Positions 10,947-20,439 are shown, counted from the stretch's first letter. The stretch is 27,099 nucleotides of DNA from Asparagopsis taxiformis (GCA_030407315.1 JALQPE010001038.1:1-27099), one strand, 5' to 3'. Notes: generated by a model not told the origin, from the letters alone. Translations and numbers: made by a program.

Positions 10947-12044
10947 AGAAAGCAAACACTTTGATTTCTCGGAGGGTGCCGGGTGGGCCAAATAAACAGC
11001 CCCGCCCGATCCCCAGTCCTCATCGTTTATAGTAAAGACTACGACGGTATCTGATCGTCTTCGATCCCCTTACTTTCGTTCTTGATCAATGAAAACGTCC
11101 TTGGCAGACGCTTTCGCAGCTGTTTGTCTTTCGGCAATCCAAGAATTTCACCTCTAGCGCCGAAATACAAATGCCCCCAACCGTCCCTCTTAATCATTAC
11201 CTGGGTCTCACAAACCAACGAAACAGAACCCAAGGGTCCTATTCCATTATTCCATGCTAATCTTTTCACGGCCCAGTCGCCCGCTTTGAACACTCAAATT
11301 TTCTCACAGTAAACAGTGGCGGCGACCAGCGCATTGTAATGAAACAGCGCACCGGCCACCATCCACAAAGGCACTCGCCGAGCGACCGACCCGAAGGCCC
11401 GCATCGCCGACAAACGCCAAAATCCGACTACGAGCGTTTTAACTGCAACAACTTTGATATACGCTTACAGAGCTGGAATTACCGCGGCTGCTGGCACCAG
11501 ACTTGCCCTCTGCTGGATCCTCGATATGCTGTTTACCTCGTTCTCATTCCAAGTAGGAAGACCATTGGTCCCCCTATTGCTATTTCTCGTCACTACCTCC
11601 CAGAGTCTGGATGGGGTAATGTGCGCGCCTGCTGCCTTCCTTGGATGTGGTAGCCGTCTCTCAGGCTCCCTCTCCGGAATCCCGCACCCACGGTCCGTTA
11701 CCCGTCACAACCATGGTAGGACAATATCCTACCATCCAAAGTTGATAGGTCAGAAACTTGAACAATGCGTCGCTGATAATGAAATCGCGATCCGAAAGAA
11801 ACTCTGAATCACCAACAAATGTCGGCTTGTTATCTGAATGCATACCACGGGCACCGAAGTGCACCGCTCATGGCACGTATTAGCTCTAGAATTACTACGG
11901 TTATCCGTGTAGTACTTTCCCATTGAACAAATTATTGCTGTTTTACCGAGCCATTCGCAGTTTCGTTGTACTTGATCACTCATACTTACACTTGCATGGC
12001 TTAGTCTTTAAGACGAGCATATACCACTGGCAGGATCAACCAGA
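10251..12044 (-). rRNA. 18S (small subunit) rRNA, complete
   Basis: On the reverse strand the 5' end is CTGGTTGATCCTGCCAG near 12043. The 3' end is AGGTGAACCTGCGGAAGGAT then CATT at 10251. Total is about 1.79 kb, the usual length, with no group I intron. Internal landmarks include GTGCCAGCAGCCGCGGTAAT, GGAATTGACGGAAGGGCATC and TTTGTACACACCGCCCGTCG. Stretches such as AATGGCTCGGTAAAACAGC and GGGCGTGCTAGCTAGGCGC resemble red-algal 18S and are the main basis for the organism call. A few transitions lie in usually constant segments, for example TTGATGGAGTGATCTGTC where TTGGTGGAGTGATTTGTC is usual. Confidence 0.97.
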
Positions 12045-13029
12045 TATTTACGTACACTCATGTTCGCAGCGCCCATCAACTTTCCTCCCGGCAACACACG
12101 CCCGGCAGCCTCGGCAGGCTTAGGCTCGCCGCAAACAACCGGTTTCAGGGTGATTAATCCCTACTCCCGCCGTCGCAGCCTCCTCATGCCCGCCCCGCCA
12201 GTGCGCGGCCTTCGATCCAGCCCCCCAGAAAGCGTGCCGGTTTCTCCGTCTGACCAGAACTCACGTGGTAGCACGCTGCGCAGCAGCAGCCACTACCCAC
12301 CGTTCCTGCGGAAATCCCTCGTTCACACACTCTCCGAAACAGCCAGATACGCACTTCCAGCGTCCTCGGTACATGCACACATCACCACCACCACCGCAAG
12401 CAGCAGCAGCAGCAACATGCACACGCCCGACTGCCGCCTTCATGCACTCGGATACGTACGCTCACACAGGCACACCCCGCGTCAGACCAGTCCTTCAGGA
12501 GCTACCCTACTAAACCAGCCCGTCACAGAGCACACCAGGCTCACGTCTCGTTGACTTCAGCGTCCTACGGACAGCCGACCCCCACAACCCAGGAGCCGAC
12601 CCCAACACGAGGGGGGCGCACAAAAGCACACCAACTCCCTCAGCACGTGTGGACCTCCGCTACGTCGCATGCGTTTAGGGCGCAACACGCACAAGCGGTA
12701 CATACTCTGACAACGTCACTCAACAAAAGGTCTCCAACTGATTGTGCCGGCGCGGTCGACTGGGATACGGTACAGCCCCGCGCCTTGAGATCTCAAACTT
12801 TCTTGACATGGTTCTTTTCTTACAAAGAGGAATATATTAATGCCGACAGGCCCCATAGATAGCCTGATTTTCAGAGTCCGTGGTGATGTGTGAGCTGGTA
12901 AGACTCCCAACATCTCTCCGTACCGATGCGTGTTTGTTCTAATCCATTCTCGTGCTTTCTCAGTGTGTGTTCGTTCATATCGTATTTTGGTAATTCGCAC
13001 TGCATTATTATTATAGTGTGTGTAAGTTT
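12045..13029 (-). other. Presumed 5' ETS / start of rDNA intergenic spacer
   Basis: About 1 kb upstream of the 18S 5' end on the rRNA strand. It is C/A-rich (forward strand) with CAC and CAG microsatellite runs at about 12380-12416. No protein-like open frame is convincing. On the reverse strand, GGCTATCTATGGGGCC at 12849-12864 loosely resembles the TATA-plus-G-run start sites of plant Pol I promoters. This is only a suggestion for the transcription start. No terminator was identified. Confidence 0.45.
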
Positions 13030-13400
13030 CACCCGCCTGTGTCTTAAATTAATGTCCTCTGATACCCTGATTCGCCTGCTGTGTGTTAATCTTATGCCCT
13101 TTATTGATGTGTGTTAAAATATTGTCCTCTGAGTCTCTGATTCGCCTGCCTGCATTGTGTTAATTTAATGTCCTCTGAGTCTTGGTTCGCCTGCCTGCCT
13201 GCTTTTCGTGTGTTGTTAATTTAATGCCCTTTCCCTCCTTGCATGATCTTGTTGTTCTGACACTGTGTGGTGGTGGTATACTGACACTGATCCGCTTTCC
13301 TGCTTTGTGGTGGTGTTTATTTTAATGCCCTCAGAGACTTGTTCTGCTTCATTTGTGTGTTGTTAATTTATTGTTGTCCTCATTTGAGATTCGCTTACAA
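13030..13400. repeat. Degenerate spacer repeats (GTGTGTTAATTTAATGTCCTC type)
   Basis: Five to six imperfect units recur, each with GTGTTAATTTAATG, then TCCTCTGAGTCT and TTCGCCTGCC(TGCC). They start at about 13040, 13080, 13110, 13150, 13208 and 13350. Spacing varies from 40 to 140 bp. It is typical of an rDNA intergenic-spacer subrepeat field, although chance similarity contributes at the most diverged copies. Confidence 0.55.
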
Positions 13401-13440
13401 AGGTCGTGTGGCTGTTTTCCTGTCCTCTTCTGACACTTGG

Positions 13441-13790
13441 CTGCCCTGTGCAGCACCTGTAGACAGTATTTTGTGCTGCCCTGGGCAGCACCTGTAGACA
13501 GTATTTTGTGCTGCCCTGGGCAGCACCTGTAGACAATACTTTGTGCTGCCCTGGGCAGCACCTGGATACAGTGATTTCCACTGTCCTGGGCAGCACCTGG
13601 AGACAGTGTTTCGTGCTGTCCTGGGCAGCACTGGAGACAGTGTTTCGTGCTGCCCTGGGCAGCACCTGGAGACAGTGTTTCGTGCTGCCCTGGGCAGCAC
13701 CTGGAGACAGTGTTTCGTGCTGCCCTGGGCAGCACCTGGAGACAGTGTTTCGTGCTGCCCTGGGCAGCACCTGGAGACAGTAAAAGTAGT
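13441..13790. repeat. 35-bp minisatellite, ten copies, each with a palindromic core
   Basis: Units begin (CTGCCCTG) at 13441, 13476, 13511, 13546, 13581, 13616, 13650, 13685, 13720 and 13755. The period is 35 bp except one 34-bp unit. The core GTGCTGCCCTGGGCAGCAC is a perfect palindrome about a central T. The linker drifts from TGTAGACAGTATTTT on the left to TGGAGACAGTGTTTC on the right, so the right-hand copies are the most recently homogenised. All-frame openness across the array is a by-product of the 35-bp period and is not coding. Confidence 0.95.
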
Positions 13791-14149
13791 GTCCTGATAT
13801 AGTAAAATTCGGTGTCTGGGAGTGGTGGATGAGATGGAGCGTCACGCTGTCGTGGGCATCTTTTTGGGGTAGAGGGAGGCAGTTCTAGCGCTATGAGGAT
13901 GGGGCATGGACGGTACCTACTTGGAAATGGACAGAATAGTACGGCTAGGAATTTTTATTTCGTAGTGACTATGAGCTAGCGAGAGGTATACGCGGTAGGA
14001 TAGGTAGCAGTCTAAGAGGGTGCGATATGGGAAGCTTCACTCTGGATTTGTTTATTTGCGCAGGCTACATTGAGAATAAATAATCCCTATGTTAAAAATG
14101 CTACTACAACTAACACTATTCCGACGAGTAAAACTAAAACTACTAGAAA
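13791..14149. other. Stretch with no supported gene
   Basis: It is AG-rich in its left half and A-rich from 14080. No long open frame, repeat or RNA gene was recognised. It may hold the 3' exon of the reverse-strand spliced RNA described next, since the acceptor at 14190 points into it. Confidence 0.4.
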
Positions 14150-14805
14150 AGTCTACAAATCTATCAACTGATTGAGCTGCATGAATAAGCTAGGAAATGA
14201 AGAGAAGAAGAAAAAATGATGTAGAGAAAGGAAACAAGTTAGTGACGTTGAATTGGAGAGGGAAATTGATGGTGATTAGGAGACTAACTTACCTTAACAA
14301 ATACCATTGCATCCCAAATTGAGATATGTACTCACAGGCAGAAAAGAAAAGTAGTGGAGAAGTGGTAAGAGAGAAAGATAAATGAAAGTAGAAGTGGAAC
14401 ACTCACCGACTGGAAACCTGAGAAAGAGAAAACAAATAGAAAACTGGGTTAGTGGCGTGAGTTGTGGAAACGTACCATCATGGTTCATATCCGTCGGAGA
14501 CAAAGCAACAACTTTGGCCTTGGAAGCAGTATTGATGATCTACAACTTACGCTTTGGAAGCAGTTTAGATGATCTATACTGCTTCCACGGCCAGGGTTGT
14601 TGCTTTGTTTCCGACGGATATGAAGATGGAAACAGGGATTTCCAGAATCTGTCGTTTAAGTAGTACTCTACGGGCGGAAATGACGTGTAGGAGAACGATA
14701 GAGGGATAATTTTGAAACAGAGCGGTGGGATGGGAGGCCCAGAAAAACGATACCTAGGGTGCGAATTACGCTTTGAAGCACATGACCTGGCAGAACAGGC
14801 GCAAA
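14150..14805 (-). ncRNA. Candidate spliced non-coding gene with a long foldback exon
   Basis: On the reverse strand the order is a CRE/TATA-like promoter (14830-14850), a first exon to 14754 and a possible intron 14753-14668 (GTATCG...CCCGTAG). An exon (14667-14476) containing the 137-bp inverted repeat follows. It ends CATGATG at donor GTACGTTT. Intron 14475-14418 (58 nt) has the branch-point-like CACTAAC, a T-rich tract and TTTCTCAG. An 11-nt microexon (14417-14407) precedes a possible intron 14406-14331. The last intron, 14292-14190, has GTAAGTTA, CACTAACTTG, a long T/C tract and TTTCCTAG. No open frame of note results, so the product is probably RNA, perhaps a primary small-RNA precursor. 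The introns at 14475-14418 and 14292-14190 are the best supported. The ends and outer exons are guesses. Confidence 0.5.
14486..14622. repeat. 137-bp inverted repeat (foldback)
   Basis: Both ends are CATATCCGTCGG / CCGACGGATATG. The arms of about 58 nt match with only a handful of differences, including ACAAAGCAACAAC and GGAAGCAGTA. The inner part also holds a direct repeat of GGAAGCAGT..AGATGATCTA. It could be a hairpin RNA precursor or a MITE-like element. No obvious target duplication flanks it. Confidence 0.85.
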
Positions 14806-14829
14806 ATTATTGTATCTTCTACCGCCTTC

Positions 14830-14992
14830 TCTAGTCTATAATGACGTCATCACTACAGAAATATAGGAAAAACACTAGCATATGGGGCCTACAGAAAAGG
14901 GTGAGGCGAGGAGTAGGAAAAATGGCGCCCTTTCCTGGACGAGGAGTCCGCGCTTCCAGTGATGATGTGGACGGTATATATCGATGACGTCA
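14830..14992 (-). promoter_or_regulatory. Two TGACGTCA palindrome plus TATA modules
   Basis: On the reverse strand, ATGACGTCATTATAGACT occurs at 14833-14850 and TGACGTCATCGATATATACC at about 14973-14992. In both, a perfect CRE/bZIP-type octamer directly precedes an A/T box. The lower module is well placed (about 30 bp) for a start near 14805 of the spliced hairpin gene. The sites are palindromic and could also act on the forward transposase gene. Confidence 0.4.
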
Positions 14993-15582
14993 TTGCATGC
15001 TCTGAGCACACTTGGCAGGCAGTCAAAGCGGGCCACGTGGATGTGGGCGGCTAGGAAACAGCAGTGTGGGAGAAATTTTATAATTTTCATTTTGCAAGCG
15101 AGCAGTGAATCTGCATTGCAATATATAAATTTATGCTAATTTAAGATATCACACCGAGTACGATTCAACGAGAGATTGTGCTTCCAACTTGTAAATAGGG
15201 CCGAAAATGTGGTAGAGTATACGAGTAGGAAGTACGTGTATGAGAAAATCAGATTCAGTATTAGTGCCTAGAGCATCACTGCGAAATAAACGGCCGTTTT
15301 CCGGAAATGGATACATCTTGGTTGGGTTTGTGGTTAGGGAATGCGATACAAGATAGCAAAACGATGTTGAGTCCGGATGAAATAGCAATCAATGTGTATA
15401 AAGAAATGAGCATAGGACAAAGAATTGTGGTGAACCAGTTCATTGGATCGAATGAAACCCTGGAAAGGTTTCGTAACGGTTAAAAGTAATACTGTATTGA
15501 GATAGTAGTCATGTCGTAGAAGTTTAGAGTTGTATTCTATGCAACAAAACTGAGCGAAGAAGAAAAGAACAAAAACATCAAG
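14993..15582 (+). promoter_or_regulatory. Upstream region of the transposase gene
   Basis: No gene is seen in this 590-bp stretch. Possible TATA boxes on the forward strand are ATATATAAAT at about 15121 and TATAAAG at 15397-15403. The latter is 180 bp before the first transposase ATG. No terminal inverted repeat of the transposon was recognised here. Confidence 0.3.
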
Positions 15583-16365
15583 ATGGCTCCGAGACGGACT
15601 CCTATTCGAAAGAAAACCACAAGTCGTAGGACAAAGGCGAGATTCGATTCACTCAATGTGGCCAGTCCCAGTGAACAGCTTCCTGGGAAACTGCAGGGAG
15701 AAATCCGCAGCAGTGATGCAGCCTGCATGAACAAAGAAATCCCGAGAGGTAATGAGCTACGACGTGAGTGTACCACAGATGACCTATTGGAGTCCCCAAT
15801 CCCTATGGGTGACACAATAGAAGGTTGTATTGATGTGTACAGCAACAACGATGAAGCTGGAAGTGACATCTACATAGCATCGAGCACGCTAATGGAATCG
15901 GAAGAAGCAACCGGACGAGGTTCTGATTCTATTTCAACTGGAGGCCCGATAGACCCAAATGCTGGGGATGAAGCATGTGGTGATTTCAAGGCACTACTAC
16001 GATGGCCTGCAATGTATGGGGCTCTTCAGCTGAGTGGAACTCAAAGAATGACAAGAGCCCACTATGAAGGTACCCTGTTCGGAATGAATTTCCGCAGAGA
16101 TCCAAGTGAGCATGTCCCGTCGGACTCTGTGATGCGACAGAAGATACTACCATTCTTGAGGAAACACTGCTATGCAAAGAGCTGTGACATAGAGTTTCCG
16201 ATAGACCTTCGAAAGAGCGGAGCAAGAGCTGCACAGCATCGAGGTGCAGTAGGAACCCGTGGAATAACAGATGACAGAGACAATTGTGGAGGAATGGCGA
16301 AAGTTCGTATTGTACTCCCAAGCACATGGGCTCTGGAAAGATGTCCAGACTCGACCAATCTTTAA
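15583..16365 (+). CDS. Tnp2-like transposase, N-terminal part (separate frame)
   Basis: ATG 15583 has A at -3 and G at +4. The first 25 residues are strongly basic (MAPRRTPIRKK..RRTKAR), a likely nuclear/DNA-binding tail. A Ser/Asp/Glu-rich linker follows, then a region containing FKALLRWPAMYGAL, HYEGTLFGMNFRRD, VPSDSVMRQKILPFLRKHC and DIEFPIDLRKSG. The diverged copy at 26214-27099 conserves the basic start, YEG...NFKRD, PSDSYMRKVILPF and the junction to the next frame. This part therefore belongs to the same protein as the downstream 1038-codon frame. The change of frame falls at about 16200-16270. It may be a 1-base indel, a tiny intron or recoding; the annotated end at 16365 is simply the first stop in this frame. 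Confidence 0.7.
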   Translation: MAPRRTPIRKKTTSRRTKARFDSLNVASPSEQLPGKLQGEIRSSDAACMNKEIPRGNELRRECTTDDLLESPIPMGDTIEGCIDVYSNNDEAGSDIYIASSTLMESEEATGRGSDSISTGGPIDPNAGDEACGDFKALLRWPAMYGALQLSGTQRMTRAHYEGTLFGMNFRRDPSEHVPSDSVMRQKILPFLRKHCYAKSCDIEFPIDLRKSGARAAQHRGAVGTRGITDDRDNCGGMAKVRIVLPSTWALERCPDSTNL

Positions 16366-19300
16366 AGCATTCCGCAGTGACGCGAACAATCGAAGCTCGG
16401 AAGGAGAAAAATCAACCGCAGAGTGCAGCATTGAAGATTCGTTCATCGCAAAGTGCAGGAGGGGTGTTTTGAGCGACCCATTCGTTCGCACAGCAGTTGT
16501 TCCCATTGACAGCGATGGGAAAAAGGGTTTGAAGCACATTTATGTACCTGATGGAACAGCAATTCGAATCCGATGTCATCCAGGAGCTCGTCAGGTTGCC
16601 GTCATCGAAAGAGCAAAAGGGTTTAGGAAGAATGACAGAGGTGGTGGGAAACCGAAGAGGAGAAGAGTGGCAGTTACATCGTTGTGGGAACTTCATGCTA
16701 GGACCATAGTTACCTATGAGGCTCGACACGACGGTGAGCATGATGTGCATGTCGAAAAATATCTGCAGCCGCGAATGTCACATCTATTGGAATGGGAGAG
16801 GCAGCATGCTCTGCGAGCGATATCGCAATGTGTAATCGGAGCAGGAGCCAAGGGAAAAGGAACACGAGCTGGGGACGTGATCACCATTCTATTACCAATT
16901 GGAATGGAAGAGGGTGATATTGTTCCACACGTCGTACTGGTGAACAGGTATTTGAAAGAGCAGGTCGGAGAAGCATCCACCATGTTACTTTGCTTTTCAC
17001 CGGGCGCGAGCTTTGCTGAAGCCAGAAACCCGCCCGATAGACTAGGAAGCCCCAACTATGAAGAAATTCGTGTTTCAGGGGTGTTCTCGGATGGTTTCGG
17101 AGACCACAGGTCGCAATGGCACCCAGCGTCTCCGCGAGAAGATGCACCATGTTGGGGAAAGCTGGAGGATGGTCGAAACTACTTTGTTTACCGATTTCTC
17201 CTTTACACGGATGACTTCGAACCATTCACAAGCAGGAAGGGAAGTTTTGGTGGATGCTATATGTTACCTCTCAATCTACCACCTCGGAAAAGGGGAAGCT
17301 ACCAAGCGGTTCGAGTGATTGGTTTGCCACCTCCGGGAGTGTCCACAAATTGTGTATTGCGATATATCGTTCAAGATATAGTGCGGGGAAGCACAGAGGG
17401 TTTCCCAACGAAAAATGCAGAGGGAGAAGATGTTGTGGTATTTCTAGACCCAGTGGGGAGCATTGGAGACTATCCTGCAGTTTCACATACCCTGGATGTT
17501 CTTGGACACACATCAAACTCTCCGTGCCACATCTGCAGTTTCCGCAAATATGACCTGAGTAGTACTGGCGGCACGAAGAGTGCATACACTTCGGTAGTGA
17601 ACGGGCAAACATCGACGCATGCCATGAGCAAGTATCGGAATGTATCGACACGTAAGGATGCCACAGAAACCCAGCTTCGCACTCTCGGACTGGCTGCAGA
17701 AGAAGGGGAAGATTTACCATTTCATGTCCTGAGCACTTCCTTGGAAGCAGTGCAGGAAGAAGTACCAAAGACGGAAAACGGAGTTTCAGTTGTCCCAGCA
17801 ATTTTTGACCCGTACCGTTCCGCAGTGATAGCACCTGACCATCTATTGTCTGGACTGGCACAAGATGTACTGAACGCTTGTATTTCAGCTGCCAGCCCAC
17901 GAATTAGAGAGGTAGCTGAATTGCAAATTCTGGGCGCTCTGAAGAAGTTCAGGATGGGAAGGCAGAACCGTTTATTTGGAACCAACAATCTGCTTTCCAT
18001 GAACATGAGTGACATATTCAGTGTGCTGCTGATAGCACCTATGGCATTCGAAAACGCAGCTCGAATGATGGATGGGAAAGGGGAAGGTCATCGTGAAAAA
18101 TTTGATGGGGCCGTCAAACTAGTAGTGATGTTTCAGAAGCTGGTTTCGTGTATTAGTTTCATGCCCGTATGGTGGAAAGACGGTCCACATGAAGTAGAGA
18201 CGGCTGACGGAGAAGGTGGCAGGAATGAATACATTCTGGGAAGAACTGTAGACTACGTGGAGACGTTGAATGAGTATTGTCGGAAAGTGAAGGGAGCAGG
18301 AGCACATTTGGACAAGCCTAATGTTCATCGTCTTGTCGAGTTTTGTGTTCATACGCTTCCTGCTTACGGCTCTGTGAAGCACGTGCAGGAGCTTATATTC
18401 GAACGGATGCATCAGCCGCTGAAGAAAGGTGTGAGAATGTCCAATCACCAAAGCGAACAGCTTTCAGCGCTGGAATTAGTTCTTGCGGATGACTGGCAGA
18501 CGAGAGTGGCCATTGTTTTGCGCGAAATCGGCATGGAGCCGCAACATTGGTCCTCGTCCGAATGCTCTCAAATGGTCAACGTTCTTTCACAGGAGCTAGG
18601 GAGAGAAATAGATGTGGAAGACGAGGTAGTGAAAAACTGCTTCCAGGAACCGGTTCTCCAGCTTCTCTCCCAGCGTCGAGGAAAGATATTGTCGGCGGAT
18701 GGTGAAATTGTGACGTGGAGAGGGCATGGAGGTATATCTATTGACGAGGTCAAGGAGTACATGAATGGAAAATGTGATATGGCAGAGGGTGCTGTAGGTG
18801 TTTTCAAACGGTTCTTTACCGAAAGGTACGGAAGCGGAACAACCGGGTGTGGAAAGTATGCCGAATGGGTGAGAAGAGTTTCTAGAAGCACTACGACAGA
18901 GTGGGGAAGGAAAACAGTGCAGAGGTCTGGCTCTCTAGAATCAGGAGCTATCATCCATGCTGTTTGCCCTGAACAGAGGAAATGTGAGGATGGTGCAACT
19001 TCACAAGCGATTCTGTACCCGGCGTCTCGTCTCACATCAGAGATAATGCGGGGAAGAATTAATTATGAACCGCGGTTTTTTATTGTTCTAGCGTTCTTTA
19101 TCCTGAGGAACGAGAGTGCGAGAGATGAGCAAGGTACAGCTTATGGAGTTTGCCTGGGTTTGCAAAAAACTGATGAAGGAGTGTTCAAGGTCGAAGAGAG
19201 GCGACGAACAGTAATTGTGGAGATGAGTGAGGGAGTCACTGAGGTGTTTGCTATGCACTATTGCAATGGGAGTGTATGCGAATATGATGAGAACATGAGG

Positions 19301-19387
19301 GAGGTAAGGCACGGACCCGGACTGCTGGAGGGTGGAGAGATATATGCACTATGTAGGCGAGACGGATTTCCACCGAGGGCTGCATGA
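16271..19387 (+). CDS. Tnp2-like (CACTA/KDZ-related) DDE transposase, main part
   Basis: 1038 codons, uninterrupted. It carries the typical Tnp2/Plavaka/KDZ-type core: FLLYTDDFEPF (309-319, first catalytic Asp candidates), GGCYMLPLNLPPRKR (327-341), GLPPPGVSTN, GSIGDYPA (396-403, second Asp) and SPCHIC (417-422, Cys-x2-Cys zinc knuckle). VIAPDHLLSGLAQDV (519-533) occupies the third catalytic region. A basic stretch GGGKPKRRR lies at 124-132. The first in-frame ATG (16271) lies inside the overlap with the N-terminal frame, so the real protein probably starts at 15583 (about 1.25 thousand residues). The family cuts and moves transposon ends by DDE chemistry. An AATAAA follows the stop by 13 bases. 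The core looks intact, so function cannot be excluded. Placement between CACTA, Plavaka and KDZ needs a phylogeny. Confidence 0.75.
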   Translation: MTETIVEEWRKFVLYSQAHGLWKDVQTRPIFKAFRSDANNRSSEGEKSTAECSIEDSFIAKCRRGVLSDPFVRTAVVPIDSDGKKGLKHIYVPDGTAIRIRCHPGARQVAVIERAKGFRKNDRGGGKPKRRRVAVTSLWELHARTIVTYEARHDGEHDVHVEKYLQPRMSHLLEWERQHALRAISQCVIGAGAKGKGTRAGDVITILLPIGMEEGDIVPHVVLVNRYLKEQVGEASTMLLCFSPGASFAEARNPPDRLGSPNYEEIRVSGVFSDGFGDHRSQWHPASPREDAPCWGKLEDGRNYFVYRFLLYTDDFEPFTSRKGSFGGCYMLPLNLPPRKRGSYQAVRVIGLPPPGVSTNCVLRYIVQDIVRGSTEGFPTKNAEGEDVVVFLDPVGSIGDYPAVSHTLDVLGHTSNSPCHICSFRKYDLSSTGGTKSAYTSVVNGQTSTHAMSKYRNVSTRKDATETQLRTLGLAAEEGEDLPFHVLSTSLEAVQEEVPKTENGVSVVPAIFDPYRSAVIAPDHLLSGLAQDVLNACISAASPRIREVAELQILGALKKFRMGRQNRLFGTNNLLSMNMSDIFSVLLIAPMAFENAARMMDGKGEGHREKFDGAVKLVVMFQKLVSCISFMPVWWKDGPHEVETADGEGGRNEYILGRTVDYVETLNEYCRKVKGAGAHLDKPNVHRLVEFCVHTLPAYGSVKHVQELIFERMHQPLKKGVRMSNHQSEQLSALELVLADDWQTRVAIVLREIGMEPQHWSSSECSQMVNVLSQELGREIDVEDEVVKNCFQEPVLQLLSQRRGKILSADGEIVTWRGHGGISIDEVKEYMNGKCDMAEGAVGVFKRFFTERYGSGTTGCGKYAEWVRRVSRSTTTEWGRKTVQRSGSLESGAIIHAVCPEQRKCEDGATSQAILYPASRLTSEIMRGRINYEPRFFIVLAFFILRNESARDEQGTAYGVCLGLQKTDEGVFKVEERRRTVIVEMSEGVTEVFAMHYCNGSVCEYDENMREVRHGPGLLEGGEIYALCRRDGFPPRAA

Positions 19388-19399
19388 TTTTTAGGGAAG

Positions 19400-19405
19400 A
19401 ATAAA
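19400..19405 (+). terminator. Polyadenylation signal of the transposase gene
   Basis: AATAAA lies 13 nt after the TGA stop at 19385-19387. It is the canonical hexamer; the cleavage site was not identified. Confidence 0.5.
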
Positions 19406-19508
19406 ATGAATAACCAGATGCATCACATATGAATAGTACACTCTAGGGCGTTGGTGGATTGGTGCAAAGTAGTGGGGAGAGGATCTGAGAGGATGGAGGG
19501 AGGTATGC

Positions 19509-19545
19509 TTACAGCAAAGTCATCGTTACGATGACTTTGCTGTAA
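19509..19545. repeat. Perfect 37-nt palindrome, copy 1
   Basis: Two 18-nt arms, TTACAGCAAAGTCATCGT and ACGATGACTTTGCTGTAA, surround a single central T. Positions 19511-19545 are identical to 23816-23850. It sits 122 bp after the transposase stop. Candidate roles are a transposon terminus, a recombination site or a bidirectional hairpin terminator. Confidence 0.95.
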
Positions 19546-19640
19546 GAAAACGTTGCCATTACAGTGGCCAAGAATTTTTTTCCGGGTAAAAAATCGTGGC
19601 AGCTGTAAGAAAACGTTTCATTACAGCAAATTCATCGATA
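19539..19640 (+). repeat. Partial copies of the palindrome arm
   Basis: GCTGTAAGAAAACGTT recurs at about 19539 and 19602. Each copy is followed by a CATTACAG variant. At 19621-19640, TTACAGCAAATTCATCGATA is a two-mismatch copy of one palindrome arm. The area is a short cluster of repeated half-sites beside copy 1. Confidence 0.7.
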
Positions 19641-20439
19641 GTTAAGGTTAAGTAACCAACTTTAGGATGTCCAGAGGACCTGCTCGTTGTAAGGAATATT
19701 GATCAACTGACGAGGAGGAAGCATTTTGAATCGACTAGGGTAGGAAGGCAATGAGATTTGGTATGGAAGAAAACTGAATCGCAGTAGTGAATAGGTAGTT
19801 GAACAGAATTCATATTGATGTTCATTGGTGTATGGTCCATTGGAGCACATTGGAAACCATTTATATGATCACCGTTTAAATAGTCTATGAATCCTTTGCA
19901 GCCGAGTACGCCAATAGGAAGAAATTCAAGCAGTGGCCTGCACGGGAACCGTTTATTTGTGAGTAGCAAAAGTTAGTGTAGAAATGAATTTTTCAGACTT
20001 GTAGGAGAGGTGGATCGTGGTAAATGTATAAAACTCACGTAGAATCGATTGATAGGAATCAATGGTATGGAAGAAGAAGCGAGGTGGAGAGTGTGGATGA
20101 AATAGGTTGTTGGAATATGAATGATAATTGACGTGGTGAGGTAAACGGGTTCGATTTCATTATATGCGCTAGAGGTACATACTATTAGGTGTAGATTGAT
20201 GGAAAGGGCTAAACGCTTTGTGGAGGTATCAGGATCAGGTAGAGTCAGAGGTGCTGAGCGGGTGCAGCGTAAGGTTCATCAGGACTGAAGGTAGGTAGGG
20301 GATGTCTTGTCCGGACAGTATATGAGAGGAAGCTGAGAGACGGGAAGCGCACTCGGAGGTACCACAATTGTGGATTTCATCGTCTACACAACATTTGAAC
20401 AGAGAACCGATTGAACGAACTGAGATTGCAGGGATTACA
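19641..20439 (+). other. Intergenic region upstream of the ParB-like gene
   Basis: No gene is supported in this 0.8 kb. A TATAAAA box lies at 20027-20033, about 410 bp before the ATG, and CATTATATG lies near 20158. Small open frames on both strands show no protein-like composition. No sequence shared with the upstream region of the transposase was recognised. Confidence 0.4.

Noticed and set aside
10251..12044. Group I intron in 18S, as known in some red algae
   Set aside because: Length is normal and the conserved blocks run on without a break.
7213..12554. Many 60-160 codon open frames across rRNA and spacers
   Set aside because: Chance frames in structured RNA genes; the DNA is fully explained by 28S, 5.8S, 18S and their spacers.
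13349..13845. Long repetitive open frames on both strands
   Set aside because: They arise from the 35-bp tandem repeat (not a multiple of three, so all frames stay open) and have no non-repeat coding sequence.
16225..16270. 22-nt intron joining the two transposase frames
   Set aside because: GT...AG and length modulo 3 fit, but it is far shorter than known introns in such genomes, so it is left only as an option.
20368..20439. N-terminal extension of the ParB-like protein
   Set aside because: The frame is open but begins at TTG; the first ATG with good context is 20440.
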